Shown: positions 25,496 through 36,900 of the stretch, piece after piece | Layout: each line of letters begins with the position of its first letter | Numbering within the stretch: position 1 is the first letter of the stretch | Assembly (NCBI RefSeq): GCF_014467285.1 | Contig: NZ_NKHR01000013.1 | Coordinates: 1-64,000 of the forward strand | Direction: 5' to 3' | Source: Xenorhabdus sp014467285 | GTDB lineage: Bacteria; Pseudomonadota; Gammaproteobacteria; Enterobacterales; Enterobacteriaceae | DNA length: 64,000 nucleotides | Translations under genes and position numbers: made by a program | Notes under the pieces: model-generated | Told to the model about the DNA's origin: nothing | What the model saw: the letters and a program-made list of their open reading frames with translations, nothing else | Database searches by the model: none

Positions 25496-25525
25496 CTGGA
25501 GTAAATAAAAACTTATTTACTCCAG
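25496..25525. terminator. bidirectional terminator between rlmA and mntP
   Basis: CTGGAGTAAATAA (25496-25508) and TTATTTACTCCAG (25513-25525) form a perfect 13-bp stem with an AAAC loop between two convergent genes. The T residues lie within the stem's distal part. Confidence 0.75.
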
Positions 25526-25533
25526 GGAAGAGA

Positions 25534-26118
25534 TTATTCAGCATACATAACTAATTGAAGGTGCTCGAATAATATATTGAAGCCAATGCAAATTAATACC
25601 AATCCACCAATTAACTCAGCACGTTTACCCAATAGAGGGCCAATATAACGGCCTATTAACATTCCCAACGTCGCCATAATCATGGTCATAAGCCCGATTG
25701 TCATGGCGGTATGCAGAATATCAACTTGCAAGAAGGCAAGACCGACACCAATTGCCATGGCATCCAGACTGGTTGCAATAGCAGTGAGAACCAATGCCAC
25801 GGAACTATGGCGTTGACGTGTGGTTTTACGAGGCGTTTCAGATTCATGTTTGAAGCTTTCAATAATCATTCGGCAGCCAAGAATGAAAAGTAATGAAAAG
25901 GCGATCCAATGATCCCATTCCATAATATATTGGCTGGCATACAGGCCCAATCCCCAACCAATTAAAGGGGTGCAGGTTTCAACCAGGCCAAAGATAATAC
26001 CCGTGCGGATAGCTTCACGAAAATGAGGACGGTGCAGAGAGGCTCCTTTTCCGACTGCTGCGGCAAAAGCATCCATGGAAAGTGCTAGTGCGAGAATAAG
26101 TGTTGCATAGAAATTCAT
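25534..26118 (-). CDS. mntP: manganese efflux pump
   Basis: MntP exports Mn(II) through the inner membrane. The ATG at 26118 (MNFYATLILALALSMDAFAA) gives 194 residues with six membrane segments in two repeated halves, each with an acidic motif (LSMDAFAAAVGKG and IATSLDAMAIGVGL). A longer frame upstream is actually the leader RNA. The gene is preceded by a clear yybP-ykoY manganese riboswitch and a Fur-like box. Confidence 0.95.
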   Translation of the reverse strand: MNFYATLILALALSMDAFAAAVGKGASLHRPHFREAIRTGIIFGLVETCTPLIGWGLGLYASQYIMEWDHWIAFSLLFILGCRMIIESFKHESETPRKTTRQRHSSVALVLTAIATSLDAMAIGVGLAFLQVDILHTAMTIGLMTMIMATLGMLIGRYIGPLLGKRAELIGGLVLICIGFNILFEHLQLVMYAE

Positions 26119-26325
26119 CAAAATAGCCTCGGTTGGGTAATTCCATATACACACAACTTCACCCCCAACCAATGGTGCAGCTATGTGTCTATGGTCTTGC
26201 CAACCATTCAGAGCCTCCTTGTTTGGCTCTTTAGGCATTCGCACCACGTTTTATTTTAAACGAGCATGTTGATACGAATTTTCCAGAAACTGTCTGGAAC
26301 AGGCTACTCCCCAATGACTGAGCCG
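26119..26325 (-). ncRNA. yybP-ykoY manganese riboswitch in the mntP leader
   Basis: On the minus strand the 5' part carries CATTGGGGAGTAGCCTG (complement of about 26299-26316), the diagnostic purine-rich motif of this class. The 3' part has GGTTGGCAAGACCATAGAC and finally CCCAACCGAGGC just before the ATG, matching the E. coli mntP leader. Mn(II) binding should favour translation or transcription of the exporter. The 3' GAGG element probably doubles as the ribosome-binding site that the switch exposes. Confidence 0.85.
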
Positions 26326-26384
26326 GACAATATCATATTCAGAATAAAAGGCAAAAAATTTCATTATATTTTTGACATGGAACT

Positions 26385-26400
26385 GATAATGGTTATCATT
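26385..26400. promoter_or_regulatory. Fur-like box upstream of mntP
   Basis: GATAATGGTTATCATT is a near-palindrome close to the Fur consensus hexamer repeats. It lies about 65 bases upstream of the riboswitch motif, in the promoter region of mntP. Enterobacterial mntP is influenced by both MntR and Fur, which fits. Confidence 0.6.
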
Positions 26401-26482
26401 ACCTTTTTTGAGGTAAAAAATAAGACCAATAATTCGCTTTGGTCTTATTTAATCTATATGGATTTAAAGTAAGGGGAAAAGA

Positions 26483-26941
26483 TTATTTGTTATTCATAAG
26501 GAATTGATAAATTTTTTCCAGATCATCTAGTTTTGTGACAGATATATATATTTTATTATGTTCTAACTCCATCATGAGAATACCATCTTCAGATAAATTC
26601 ATTGCCTTAATACTTTCATAAGGGAAAAAGCGATAAGCATGATAGAAGCCTTGTTCTTTAAATATTAATTTCGGTGAGCGAATATAACCTAAATATAACG
26701 TTACGAAGATGATAAATGATAATAAATAGGTAGTGAATTGGCTGCCATGAGATGTGACGTTATTGTAAATAACAACTCCGATCAAAACGATGAAGATCAG
26801 GGCATCAATCCGCTGTTTTCTTTTAAGTTTTATATTTAACAGCGTCTTACCTTTGAGCTGATTGATAATAAATTCATCATAAATTGCAAAAGCGAGCATT
26901 AACACAATCAAAATTATCAAGATGATATCATTCAAGCTCAT
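26483..26941 (-). CDS. yobD: YobD-like inner-membrane protein (DUF986)
   Basis: The 152 residues have three hydrophobic segments at the N-terminal half (LILIVLMLAFAIYDEFI, DALIFIVLIGVVIYNNV, YLLSFIIFVTLYLGYI). The conserved tail reads IKAMNLSEDGILMMELEH and LDDLEKIYQFL. This is the exact size and pattern of E. coli YobD, which also lies between manZ and mntP. Function is unknown; the soluble tail faces the cytoplasm by the positive-inside rule. Confidence 0.9.
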   Translation of the reverse strand: MSLNDIILIILIVLMLAFAIYDEFIINQLKGKTLLNIKLKRKQRIDALIFIVLIGVVIYNNVTSHGSQFTTYLLSFIIFVTLYLGYIRSPKLIFKEQGFYHAYRFFPYESIKAMNLSEDGILMMELEHNKIYISVTKLDDLEKIYQFLMNNK

Positions 26942-26987
26942 TTTTAGTCCCTATTTTTCATTGCGGATGGAAGCCTTTTTGTAAGAA

Positions 26988-27008
26988 TGGGGAGGTTCTG
27001 CCTCCCCA
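26988..27008 (-). terminator. hairpin between manZ and yobD
   Basis: TGGGGAGG (26988-26995), loop TTCTG and CCTCCCCA (27001-27008) form a perfect 8-bp stem downstream of manZ. On the minus strand it is followed by TTCTTAC, a weak T run. Confidence 0.6.
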
Positions 27009-27036
27009 TATATTGAAATGGTACAAAAAAGCAAAT

Positions 27037-27885
27037 TTAGCCAAGGAAACCAAAACGGAAACCGACGATACCCAGAATGAAAAAGCCCACGATTATCCAC
27101 AGAGGATTGACTTTTTTCCGCAGTAGCCACATACAGCCGAATGTCAGCAATAATGGCATCAGGCCAGGCATTAATTGATCCAGGATTGTTTGAACGGTAG
27201 TCACTTTCATTTCACCAGTGAGTGGATCGGGGACTTCTGAAACCACTAGCGGAATATTGACTTTCGTCCATTTATTGACCAAGGCTCCCATAACAAATAA
27301 GCCCAGAATTGACGCTCCTTCCGTCATTTTCTGCAAGAAGCCACCACCCATATCTTTAACGATATCTAGGCCTTTCTTATAGCCATAAGCTATCCCGAAG
27401 TAATGGGTGAGCAAACGTACCAAATTAAACAGAAAGAAAAATAGAATAGGGCCCAACAGGCTGCCACTCATGGCAATACCGGCACCAAGGGCGGCGAATA
27501 CCGGGCGTACAGTTCCCCAGAAAATGGGGTCACCTACACCCGCCAAAGGCCCCATCAAGCCAACCTTGATACCGTTGATAGCGCCGTCATCAATGTCGGC
27601 TCCGTTGGCACGCTGTTCTTCCATTGCCATGGTGACACCAAGAATAGGTGCTGCAACATAAGGGTGAGTATTAAAGAACTCCATATGTCGCTTTAAAGCT
27701 TGTTTCCTTTCTTCGGTATTCTCTGGGTACAAGCGACGAATGGCAGGTACCATTGAGAAGCAGAAACCAAGCGCTTGCATGCGTTCAAAGTTCCATGAAC
27801 CCTGAAAGAGGTTAGAACGGAGGAAAACACCGCGGATATCGCTTTGCGTCAGTTTTTTCTGACCCATATTTTTTGTCTCTGACAT
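27037..27885 (-). CDS. manZ: mannose PTS permease, IID component
   Basis: ManZ is one of two membrane subunits of the mannose-family phosphotransferase. The product (282 residues) begins with a soluble part (KKLTQSDIRGVFLRSNLFQG) and has the IID signature GLMGPLAGVGDPIFWGTVRP, ending in hydrophobic segments. It lies 13 bases after manY. With ManX and ManY it imports and phosphorylates mannose, glucose, glucosamine and related sugars. Confidence 0.95.
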   Translation of the reverse strand: MSETKNMGQKKLTQSDIRGVFLRSNLFQGSWNFERMQALGFCFSMVPAIRRLYPENTEERKQALKRHMEFFNTHPYVAAPILGVTMAMEEQRANGADIDDGAINGIKVGLMGPLAGVGDPIFWGTVRPVFAALGAGIAMSGSLLGPILFFFLFNLVRLLTHYFGIAYGYKKGLDIVKDMGGGFLQKMTEGASILGLFVMGALVNKWTKVNIPLVVSEVPDPLTGEMKVTTVQTILDQLMPGLMPLLLTFGCMWLLRKKVNPLWIIVGFFILGIVGFRFGFLG

Positions 27886-27898
27886 ATTGTTTATCCTC

Positions 27899-28699
27899 TT
27901 AATCTAATTCGTTATCAAGGTCGTTTGAGGTATTGCCAGCAGAAGCGGCTGCCTGTGATTGGTTGTATTTAGGGCTAAGCTGGATATACAGGATTGCCAT
28001 AACGATACCAATGACACCTAATGCAACCAGGTTGAAATTAGTGAAAGCGGCAGTGACAAAACCAAGGTAGAAGAATGGCATCAGATAACCCGCACGCATC
28101 ATGTTAATTACCATTGCATAACCAACCACCACGATCATGCCACCAGCGATATTCAGACCACTGGTAACGACTTGTGGGATGGAGTTCAGCATGTTCTGAA
28201 CTTCAGAGGTTCCTACGGATATCGCAACAATCAGAGCAGGGATAGCAATGCGCATAGCCTGTAACATCAGGGCTGAAATATGAATGATGCTGATTGCACG
28301 AAGATTACCGTTTTCTGCCGCCTTATCTGCTGCGTGCTGGAAACCAACAGTCAGAGTACGAACGATAATGGTCAGAACCTGTCCTGCCGCAGCCAGCGGG
28401 ATCGCCAGTGCGATACCGGCGCCAACATCTTGCCCGCCGGCAATGACCAGAATGGTTGAAATGATGGAGGCCAAAGCGGCATCAGGGGCAACTGCCGCAC
28501 CGATATTCATCCAGCCAAGCGCGATCATTTCCAGTGTACCGCCGATGATGATGCCGGTTTTCATATCGCCAAGCACTAAGCCGACTAATGTACAGGCAAT
28601 TAATGGACGGTGAAATTGAAACTCATCAAGAATAGATCCCATGCCTGCGATACAGGCAACGATGAATATCAACACAAGTTGAACAACGGTAATTTCCAT
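27899..28699 (-). CDS. manY: mannose PTS permease, IIC component
   Basis: The 266-residue IIC subunit forms the sugar-translocating core. It has the typical start MEITVVQLVLIFIVACIAGM, the segment GIIIGGTLEMIALGWMNIGA and several long membrane helices. It is 84 bases downstream of manX in the same operon. Confidence 0.95.
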   Translation of the reverse strand: MEITVVQLVLIFIVACIAGMGSILDEFQFHRPLIACTLVGLVLGDMKTGIIIGGTLEMIALGWMNIGAAVAPDAALASIISTILVIAGGQDVGAGIALAIPLAAAGQVLTIIVRTLTVGFQHAADKAAENGNLRAISIIHISALMLQAMRIAIPALIVAISVGTSEVQNMLNSIPQVVTSGLNIAGGMIVVVGYAMVINMMRAGYLMPFFYLGFVTAAFTNFNLVALGVIGIVMAILYIQLSPKYNQSQAAASAGNTSNDLDNELD

Positions 28700-28782
28700 T
28701 GTTTTTCTCCTGTAACCAAATGTACTTTGGTAAGAATTTTGTTATTGAGTAATGGTTAATAAAATGACATCTGTTTTTGTTT

Positions 28783-29748
28783 TTAAACTTTTTTCAGCAG
28801 ATCCATCATATTTAAACGGGTATCACTGGCGACTTTACGAGCTTCAAGTTCGATGCCATGAGAACTCAGTTTTCTAAAGGCTTCAATGTCAGTATTATCA
28901 ACAGAAATCGCGTTGTTGATCTGGGTTTTTCCCTGACGGAAAGCCATACCACCGATATTTACGGATTCGAGAGTGACGCCTCCTTCTACAATGCGCAGGA
29001 CATCTGTCGGGTTGGTGAATAGCAGCATGACGCGCTCACCCGCATATTTAGGGTTGTTGTAAACACGAACACACTTGGCAACATCCACGACGTGTGCACT
29101 GACGCCCGGAGGGGCGACTTGTTTCAATAAAGTAGAACGTACGGTATCTTGAGCAACTTCATCACTGACAACAATAATACGCTTGACGTTGGTTTCTTTC
29201 GTCCAACGGGTAGCAACCTGACCGTGAATAAGGCGATCGTCGATACGTGCGAGAGCGATCTTCATATGGCCGCCCGCAGCAGGCGCTGAGATTGGTGTTA
29301 CGGCAGGGGCTGCCTGTTTAACTGGTTCAGGTTTTGCGGGTTCTTCAGTTTGTTCGGTTTTTAGGGCCCGGATGCCTTCTTTCCCTGTTTCTAATGCAAC
29401 AGCAACCAATTCTTCCATTGATGGATCGTCGTCACGGCACATGAAAGCTTCAACCAACATCGGGACGTTTACGCCCGTGATTATTTCGTAGTTGTCTTTA
29501 TCGACGACAATACGGTTTGCAGCATTGAATGGGCTACCACCCCAAGTATCGACAAAAAACAAAACCCCTTGTTCTGTATCAAGCGATTCCAGTTTTTTGT
29601 TGTACTTATCGAATAATGTATCGGCATTTTCACCGGGTACGAAGTCGATATAAGAAACATTCTCCTGTTCTCCAATCAACATCTCTGCAGTATGAAGCAG
29701 TTGTTCTGCTGCAGCCCCATGTGTGCCAATCATAATGGCTATACTCAC
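28783..29748 (-). CDS. manX: mannose PTS EIIAB component
   Basis: The N-terminal IIA domain (about 1-130) has its phospho-His in IMIGTHGAAAEQLLHTAE. An Ala/Pro-rich linker (KPEPVKQAAPAVTPISAPAA) follows, then the IIB domain with its phospho-His in RIDDRLIHGQVATRWTKE. It passes phosphate from HPr to the sugar bound in ManY/ManZ. It is the first gene of manXYZ; the promoter must lie in the 29750-30300 region. Confidence 0.95.
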   Translation of the reverse strand: MSIAIMIGTHGAAAEQLLHTAEMLIGEQENVSYIDFVPGENADTLFDKYNKKLESLDTEQGVLFFVDTWGGSPFNAANRIVVDKDNYEIITGVNVPMLVEAFMCRDDDPSMEELVAVALETGKEGIRALKTEQTEEPAKPEPVKQAAPAVTPISAPAAGGHMKIALARIDDRLIHGQVATRWTKETNVKRIIVVSDEVAQDTVRSTLLKQVAPPGVSAHVVDVAKCVRVYNNPKYAGERVMLLFTNPTDVLRIVEGGVTLESVNIGGMAFRQGKTQINNAISVDNTDIEAFRKLSSHGIELEARKVASDTRLNMMDLLKKV

Positions 29749-30316
29749 TTGTTTTCCCCTTTCTGTAACAATTGAACTCAGGCCTACTGTAAGCTCACAC
29801 TCAATATTTCTAATGTATTTAATCCCCTATCAATAAGCATGATAGTTGCAAACATGAAACCTTATCGAGAATTTATCTCAATATTTCATTTCTTACGGTT
29901 TTATATTTCGTTACATAAGAAAATATGTCGTTAGATTATCATTTGAAACCTTCAAGAAAATTGCTATCAGTCAGAAAAATTAAGATAGGCTGTTTTGATA
30001 GTTAAAAACGAGATTTTGTACTTTTTTATTTTAAATATCGTATTTTTATTTTGATATTTATTATATTTTTGGTTTTTTAAACTGTTTCCGGTAACATTTT
30101 ATTAAACTTTGTATAAAAAAATTGTGATGTTTTTACGGTAAAATACAAAATAATGTGCTTTGGTGATCCGTTTCAGCCAAAAAATATCACTACCAAATGG
30201 TAGGGGTATTGTTTCAACTAGAATTTGGTATATCAATAATTATGGGGGGATGACCGTCGAAAATTGGTAGTAAAAAATACAGATGATCGCCAAATCGTTG
30301 GTAAAAGGATTCACGG
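29749..30316. other. AT-rich region between manX and IS scraps, includes the man promoter
   Basis: No gene is visible. The part near manX must contain the manXYZ promoter, but no unambiguous Mlc or CRP site could be fixed by eye. Around 30190-30300 ACCAAATGGTAGGGGTA and further copies of TTGGTA hint at a decayed repeat or IS end. Confidence 0.4.
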
Positions 30317-30427
30317 GGGCATATCTATGGAGATAAAGGCCATATCTTGCAGGCTCTGTATGATAAATTGGCTGCGAGGGGGTTTTATATCTCTGGTGTA
30401 ATTTTCACTACTTTCTTAGAAAAATGA
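30317..30427 (+). pseudogene. transposase C-terminal scrap, IS982-like
   Basis: The plus strand reads GHIYGDKGHILQALYDKLAA, then RGFYISGVIFTTFLEK and a stop. The GDKGYI-x-LxDKLxxRG pattern occurs near the third catalytic region of IS982 and related DDE transposases. Only about 36 residues remain. Confidence 0.45.
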
Positions 30428-30477
30428 TGGTGAGTTAATACATTAATTTGAGCCTTTTCAGGATAAAATTCCTGAGC

Positions 30478-30618
30478 CTACTTATTTCTCTTCAATTTCC
30501 TGCTAATGGTCGATGAATTTCAATTAAGTGATTCAGCAATGGCATATTGTGAAAATCCTTCTTTTTTTAAATTGAAAATCTGGTATCTTTCTGTTTCAGT
30601 CAGTTGTTTATAGATCAT
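30478..30618 (-). pseudogene. IS30-family transposase, N-terminal scrap with stops
   Basis: The minus strand reads MIYKQLTETERYQIFNLKKE and GFSQYAIAESLN, then an in-frame stop, NSSTISRKLKRNK and another stop. This is the IS30 N-terminal helix-turn-helix. The two stops and the lack of the catalytic domain show decay. Confidence 0.7.
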
Positions 30619-30821
30619 GGCGCATTTTACTTTAGTGGGAAAGATGCCTGCTATAGCGACTGATTGCCCTTCTGAAAAATTGCACTTATTAATCAGAACT
30701 GCCAATAATAAATTATTTTATGTTGTTCATTACTAAGGCACGCTAATAAATGTTGCAATGCAATGCAAATTAACAAATCTTGTTCCAAGAAAAGTATAAT
30801 TATTGTGCCAAGGAAAATGTA

Positions 30822-30917
30822 ATGAATAAAATTAAACGCCTTAATCGTGATGTGAATAGTTATGAACAGATTACAAGTTGTACCTCTTACTCAGTACCAA
30901 AAAGAAATATACTATGA
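30822..30917 (+). CDS. possible 31-codon leader frame overlapping the pxaA start
   Basis: AAGGA at 30810-30814 sits 7 bases before an ATG at 30822, a better ribosome-binding site than the one in front of pxaA. The frame reads MNKIKRLNRDVNSYEQ onward and stops at 30917, 56 bases inside pxaA in another frame. It could couple translation or be accidental. No homology is apparent. Confidence 0.3.
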   Translation: MNKIKRLNRDVNSYEQITSCTSYSVPKRNIL

Positions 30918-33900
30918 AACTCAACGTAACCCAGAAAGCGGTCAGTTCACTATATCCATAGCGAGGATATTAAAAGAAAATATTAACTTTGAAAAATTTA
31001 TTAATTCAGTTAATGACTTTATTAATCAAGATGTTGCATGCCAATTGCGTATCGTTGAACACGCAGAAGTGTTGGGTCAGCAAATACAAGATACGGCAGT
31101 TAATCAAGTGAAAGTCATTGATGCCAAAAATGAAGATATTAGTGTACTTTTCCGTAAATGGTCAGAACGAGTTTTTAATCTAAATGACAAATCGCTCGTT
31201 GAGATTGCTCTGTTACGAAATCTACAAAATGACGGCGCTGCTATTTTTATTCGTGTTCACCATATTATTTGTGATGGTTGGGGAATAAACCAATTAGCAG
31301 AAAAAATTCTACATTTCTACCAAAACAATGATCTTAATCAAGGAATGTTGTATAGCAATTACGAGAAGTATATTTCAGCAGTAATTGAACAAGAAATAAC
31401 TTTGTCACAGCCGGAAATAGAACAACAAATAACGGAGCTGGCTGAATTTACACAATGCAATGAGCCCGTTTTTTTTAATCGTGGAAAGAAAAGTAATCTT
31501 TCTCGCTTCATGCGCCACCGATATATATTGGCTAAGTCTGAGGTTACAAAAGCGATATCTCAAGGAATTAATCCCTACCAAGTTATTATGTCTGCGGTAG
31601 CTATTTTATTGTCACGGTTACACAATAGTACCCAGATAACAATAGGCGTTCCTTTACTCAACCGTCGCAATAATCAACTTGATATGGCTGGTCATTGGGC
31701 TAATACGCTGCCACTTGCTATTGCGATAGAAGAAGATGATACCCTTATTGATCTGGCGGCTCGTATTAAAACAGATACCACAAAACTGAAAACGTTTGAG
31801 CATATTCCGCTCGGGCGTCTGCTTAAGTCTATGGGAACAGCAAAACGTCGGTGTTTCGATGTCACTGTATCTTATAACCGCTTTCCCACCGTAGATGCTT
31901 CCTGTTATACCTATAAAAGTGAAGGTAACTATGCACCGGCTCATGAAAATGATGCGATAGCGATCTATATCTGTACCGATGGAAACGATAATGATGTCAC
32001 TATTGACATCGTCGGAGCTGTCGATATTTTCGATGAAAATTATACATTTGAAACCCTTACCGCTTCTTTAGAGCGTATTATCGAACAATTTATTGAATCA
32101 CCAACACAAACTGTCTCGGCAGTGAATCTCTCTCCGGCGGAAGAAATAGCTCAACTGGCTCTTTTTGAGCAAGGGCCCATTGCAGAATTCTCGAAACAAG
32201 AGACTTTATCAAGGTTATTTGATGCTCAGGTTTCATTGCATGGAAACGCAGTCGCTATCGCAGATTCTGGTGAGCAACCCACGCTGACTTATACTCAGTT
32301 CCAGACACGCATAGACAATATGGTTACGGTGTTACTGAAAGAGAACGTGCGGAAAGGAGATATCGTTGCAATCTTAATGGATCGCAGTACGGATATGCTT
32401 ACAGCTATTTTTGCTGTATTAAAAGCAGGCGCGGCTTATCTGCCTATCGATCCCAATTATCCGCAAGAGCGGATTGATTATATGCTGAATGATAGTGGTG
32501 TCGGAGTCATCATATCCGACAAAACTAATCAGTCTTTAATCGCTAAATCTTATATTGTCATTGATGGTAATAACATTTCCGCTCAAGAAAATGTAAAACA
32601 GCCCAATTTATCTACAGCAGATTCTCTGGCATATATGATTTATACATCCGGCTCCACCGGGCAACCTAAAGGAGTTATGATCGATCATTATTCAGCGGTA
32701 AATCGGATTGAGTGGATGCAGGAACGTTATTCACTGGATAGTACCGATGTGATACTACAAAAAACACCGATTTCATTCGATGTATCTGTTTGGGAATTGT
32801 TTTGGTGGTCTATTTCTGGGGCTGCTGTCCACTTATTGCCACCCGGTGCTCACAAAGATCCATTGGAAATAATAAAAGCAATCAGTCTGCATAATGTGAC
32901 TACATTGCACTTTGTTCCCTCTATGCTCCAGCCTTTCTTAGATATTTTGGAGGCTGAACCTGAATTAGTGGTCAAATTAACCAGTCTGCGCCGTGTGTTC
33001 ACCAGCGGTGAAGCACTTCCTCCTGCGCGGGTTAATCAGTTCCGTAAAATCTTTTCCACTTTTGGTTTAAATGCACCGGCTTTGATCAATCTGTATGGCC
33101 CAACAGAGGCCACCGTAGATGTATCGTATTTCGAGTTTCTTCCTGAACATAACGATGTTATCAACCGCGTCCCCATTGGTTTTCCGATCAACAATATTTC
33201 ACTGAGGATTATGTCTCAGCATGACACCCGACAGCCAATCGGCATTGCGGGTGAGTTGCAGATCAGCGGTATTGGTTTGGCCCGTGGTTATCACAATAAG
33301 CCAGAATTAACTGACGAAAAATTCATTTGGGATGGAGAGCAGCGCTGGTATCGCACAGGAGATTTAGCAAGGTGGTTATCTGACGGTAGTATCGAATATT
33401 TAGGAAGAATTGATAATCAGGTGAAGATCAGAGGGAACCGCATTGAATTGGGGGAAGTGCAAAACACGCTCGAACGCATTCCTGAAATTACCCAAGCTGA
33501 AGTTTTACCACAAAAGAATAATAATGGTGATACTTATCTTTGTGCATACTATGTTATTAATAACCCAGGTGTTACCAATAACCCAAGTGTCACCAATAAC
33601 CAGAGCCTTACATCTGAGAAATTACGTGAAACTTTACTGGAATTTTTACCTGATTTCATGGTTCCACTGAAATTTTTTCAGGTTCCCTCTATTCCTCTTA
33701 CCCCAAACGGTAAAGTCGACCGGGGCGCTCTTAGTGCATTGGTGAAAACAGAAGCTTCGAGTTGCCATGATGATGCTCAGACTGAAACTGAGTATAAATT
33801 GTCAGAAATTTGGAAACGGATATTAAAGATTGAACAACTCAGTGTACAGGATAATTTTTACACATTAGGAGGTGATTCCATCTTAATGTTGAAAGTGCGT

Positions 33901-36900
33901 TCTGAAGCTGAAAAGGCGGGCATGAATGTGACTCTTTCTGAGTTGTCACAACATTTGACGATAGCTGAGTTGAGCCAACAAATTGACATCGGCCATAAAG
34001 CTCAAAAAACCAAAGAATTACCGCCTCTTGCACTGATCAAAGAAAAAGAGCGTGCGAAACTTTCTCAATATGCTGACGCATTCCCTGCAACCCAACTCCA
34101 ACTTGGCCTGATATATCATAGCCAGCAGAGCAAAAGCTCAGGCACTTATAAGGATGTTTTCCGCTATACGCTGAAAGGAGAGTGGAAACCTGAAATATTC
34201 CGTAAAAGTGCAGCAGCAACTATCCAACGTCATCCTGCTCTTCGTTCACACTTTAATCTGGCTGATTTCAGCGAACCCTTGCAAGTCATTAATCGCAGTA
34301 TCAATCTTAACCATGCAGTCGTGATTCAAGATATTAGCTTATTGCCATTGATTGAGTCTGAACAACTTATTAAAGAGTGCATGAAAAAAAGAAGTCGTCA
34401 GGACTACCATTTTGATGGTGCGCCTTTGTATCACATCTGTTTGTTCAGAACCGCAGAGGCTATAGAGATGGTATTTAGTTTCCATCATGCCATTCTGGAT
34501 GGCGGTAGTGTGGCAAATTTGGTGCGTGAATTATTCTCTCGTTACCTGAATGATGGCATGTATTTTTCTGAGACGGATGTACTTCCATCACCTGCGTTAT
34601 ACATACAGGATGAGCTTCACGCATTACAAGATCAGGCATACAGCGAGTTCTGGAAAGAAACATTTAATGGACTTCCCCGAACGCAATTCCCCGGATACCG
34701 GTTGTACGAAAGTTTGCCGAAAAATCAGATTTTCACAAAAAAGGCCATTATTCCAGAAGAAATTGAAACCAAGCTGAAGACTCTGGTACAGCAAGAAAAT
34801 GTGTCAATTAAATCGGTTTTCTTTGCTGCACATTGTTTAACTGTGGCTATGTTTACAAATCAGGATGAAATCGCGACGGGATTGGTTACCCATGGCAGGC
34901 CCGATGCACAGAATTCAGAGCAAACGCTAGGCTTGTTTCTTAATACATTACCTGTGCGTTTCTCTTTGGCTGACAAAACATGGAAAGAGTGTATTCATTC
35001 TGTATTTAGTGCTGAACAGCGTCATGCGCCATACCGTAAATATCCACTTAATGCTATCCAGCAGGTGGCAGGCGAAGGGGCAAGAATAAGTTCCGCATTC
35101 AATTACATTCACTTCCACGTATTATCCGAAGTATTTGGCGGCCCTGATTTGTCTCTCATCGCATTTGAACCGTGGGAAGAAACTAACTTTGAGATATTAC
35201 TCAATGTTATGACTGACTTCATCACAGGTCAAAATTATTTACGATGTGATTTTGATGGCAATGTTTTCTCACAAGTGCAGGCGGATACTTACATAGACAC
35301 CTATATGGCCCTATTGAACAGAATGGTCAGTAGTGGTGATCAAAGGGCAACTCTGAGCCAGCCGCTCACACCAAGAAGCAAGGAAATACCATCTCAGGAA
35401 TTCATATCAACGTTGGCTATGATTGCGAAAAATGTACAGGAGCAACCTGATGCAATAGCGATTCGTTATCACGGCCTGCAATGGAGTTATGAAAAACTAT
35501 GGTCAGAGTCTGGGAAAATTGCTTCCGCACTGATTTCTGAGGGGGTTGTTCAGAATACACCTGTCGCTATTGCTCTTGAGCGTTCTCCGACACTTGTTGC
35601 ATCACTGATTGGTGTGATGAGAGCGGGAGGAGCCTGTTTACCATTGGATCTGAGTTATCCGGCTCAGCGTATTGAAGCTATGGTGGAACAGGCTCAACCG
35701 ATACTGGCTATTGTTGATGGTACATCCGATAAGTTACTCAACGTAGTGACAATCCCGACAATGAGAGCGGACACGTTGCTAAACGGAAATAAACGTGTAC
35801 CCGATATAGAAATACTCCCTGAGCAGTTGGCTTATTTACTGTTTACATCAGGTTCAACGGGCAAGCCCAAAGGCGTGGCAATGCCGCATCGTAGCCTGTC
35901 AAACTTGGTTACCTGGCAGAATGAAACTCATACTGGTAAGAATATTCGTTCTACCTTGCAGTATGCGCCTCTGAGTTTTGACGTTTCATTTCAGGAAATT
36001 TTCTCTGCATTGACTTCTGGTGGAGAATTACACCTTATTAGTGAAGATGAACGGCGTGATCCTTTGCAGTTACTGCGTATTATCGAGACAGACCAAATAG
36101 AGAGGATCTACCTGCCTTATGTTGCACTTCAGCAATTAGCCGAAACAGCAGTAGCATTAGGCACTTACCCGAAAAATCTGAAAGTTGTCATTTCATCCGG
36201 TGAGCAACTCCGGGTTACCGAAGATATTCGTCTGTTTATTGGACAAATAAATAACGGTATCCTTGAGAATCAGTATGGCCCCACAGAAACTCATGTCATT
36301 ACCGCATTTACAATGCAAGGTGATCCGGCATCTTTCCCTGCGCTTCCACCTATTGGTAAAAGTATCAACAATTCAGATATCGTGCTCCTGAACAGTCAAT
36401 TACAAGAAGTGGCTTCTGGTGAACAAGGTGAAATTTATGCTCGCGGTTTACCTGTCGCACTGGGTTATTACCGCCAACCAGAATTAACCGCAGAGCGCTT
36501 TATTATGTTCAAAGACAGTGATGAGCCACTGTATCGTACGGGTGATCTGGGCGTGAAGCTTAAGGATGGCAATATTCTCTGTTTAGGCCGCAAGGATACG
36601 CAGGTTAAAGTCCGTGGTTATCGCATTGAATTGGCAGAAATAGAATTAGCCGTATCGAGTACGCCCGGTGCTGATGAAGTATTGAAAGATGTTGCAGTCG
36701 TCGTTCAACAGCACGGTGAAAGTGATGGTTTCTTGGTCGCATTCCTGATCGGGGAAAAGAACGAAGTATTTACTGTGCGTGTACAGCAACATTTGGCTGA
36801 AACGCTGCCTAAACATATGCTCCCTTCTCAAATAGAGTGGTTGGGCTCACTGCCTAAGACCCCAAGTGGGAAACGTGATGATGCGGCGTTACGCAGTATG

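Noticed and set aside
25534..26247. Long N-terminal extension of MntP
   Set aside because: The extra 43 codons translate the yybP-ykoY riboswitch; the homologous start is at 26118.
26266..26472. 68-codon plus-strand frame between mntP and yobD
   Set aside because: It overlaps the antisense of the riboswitch and the Fur-like box and has no protein similarity.
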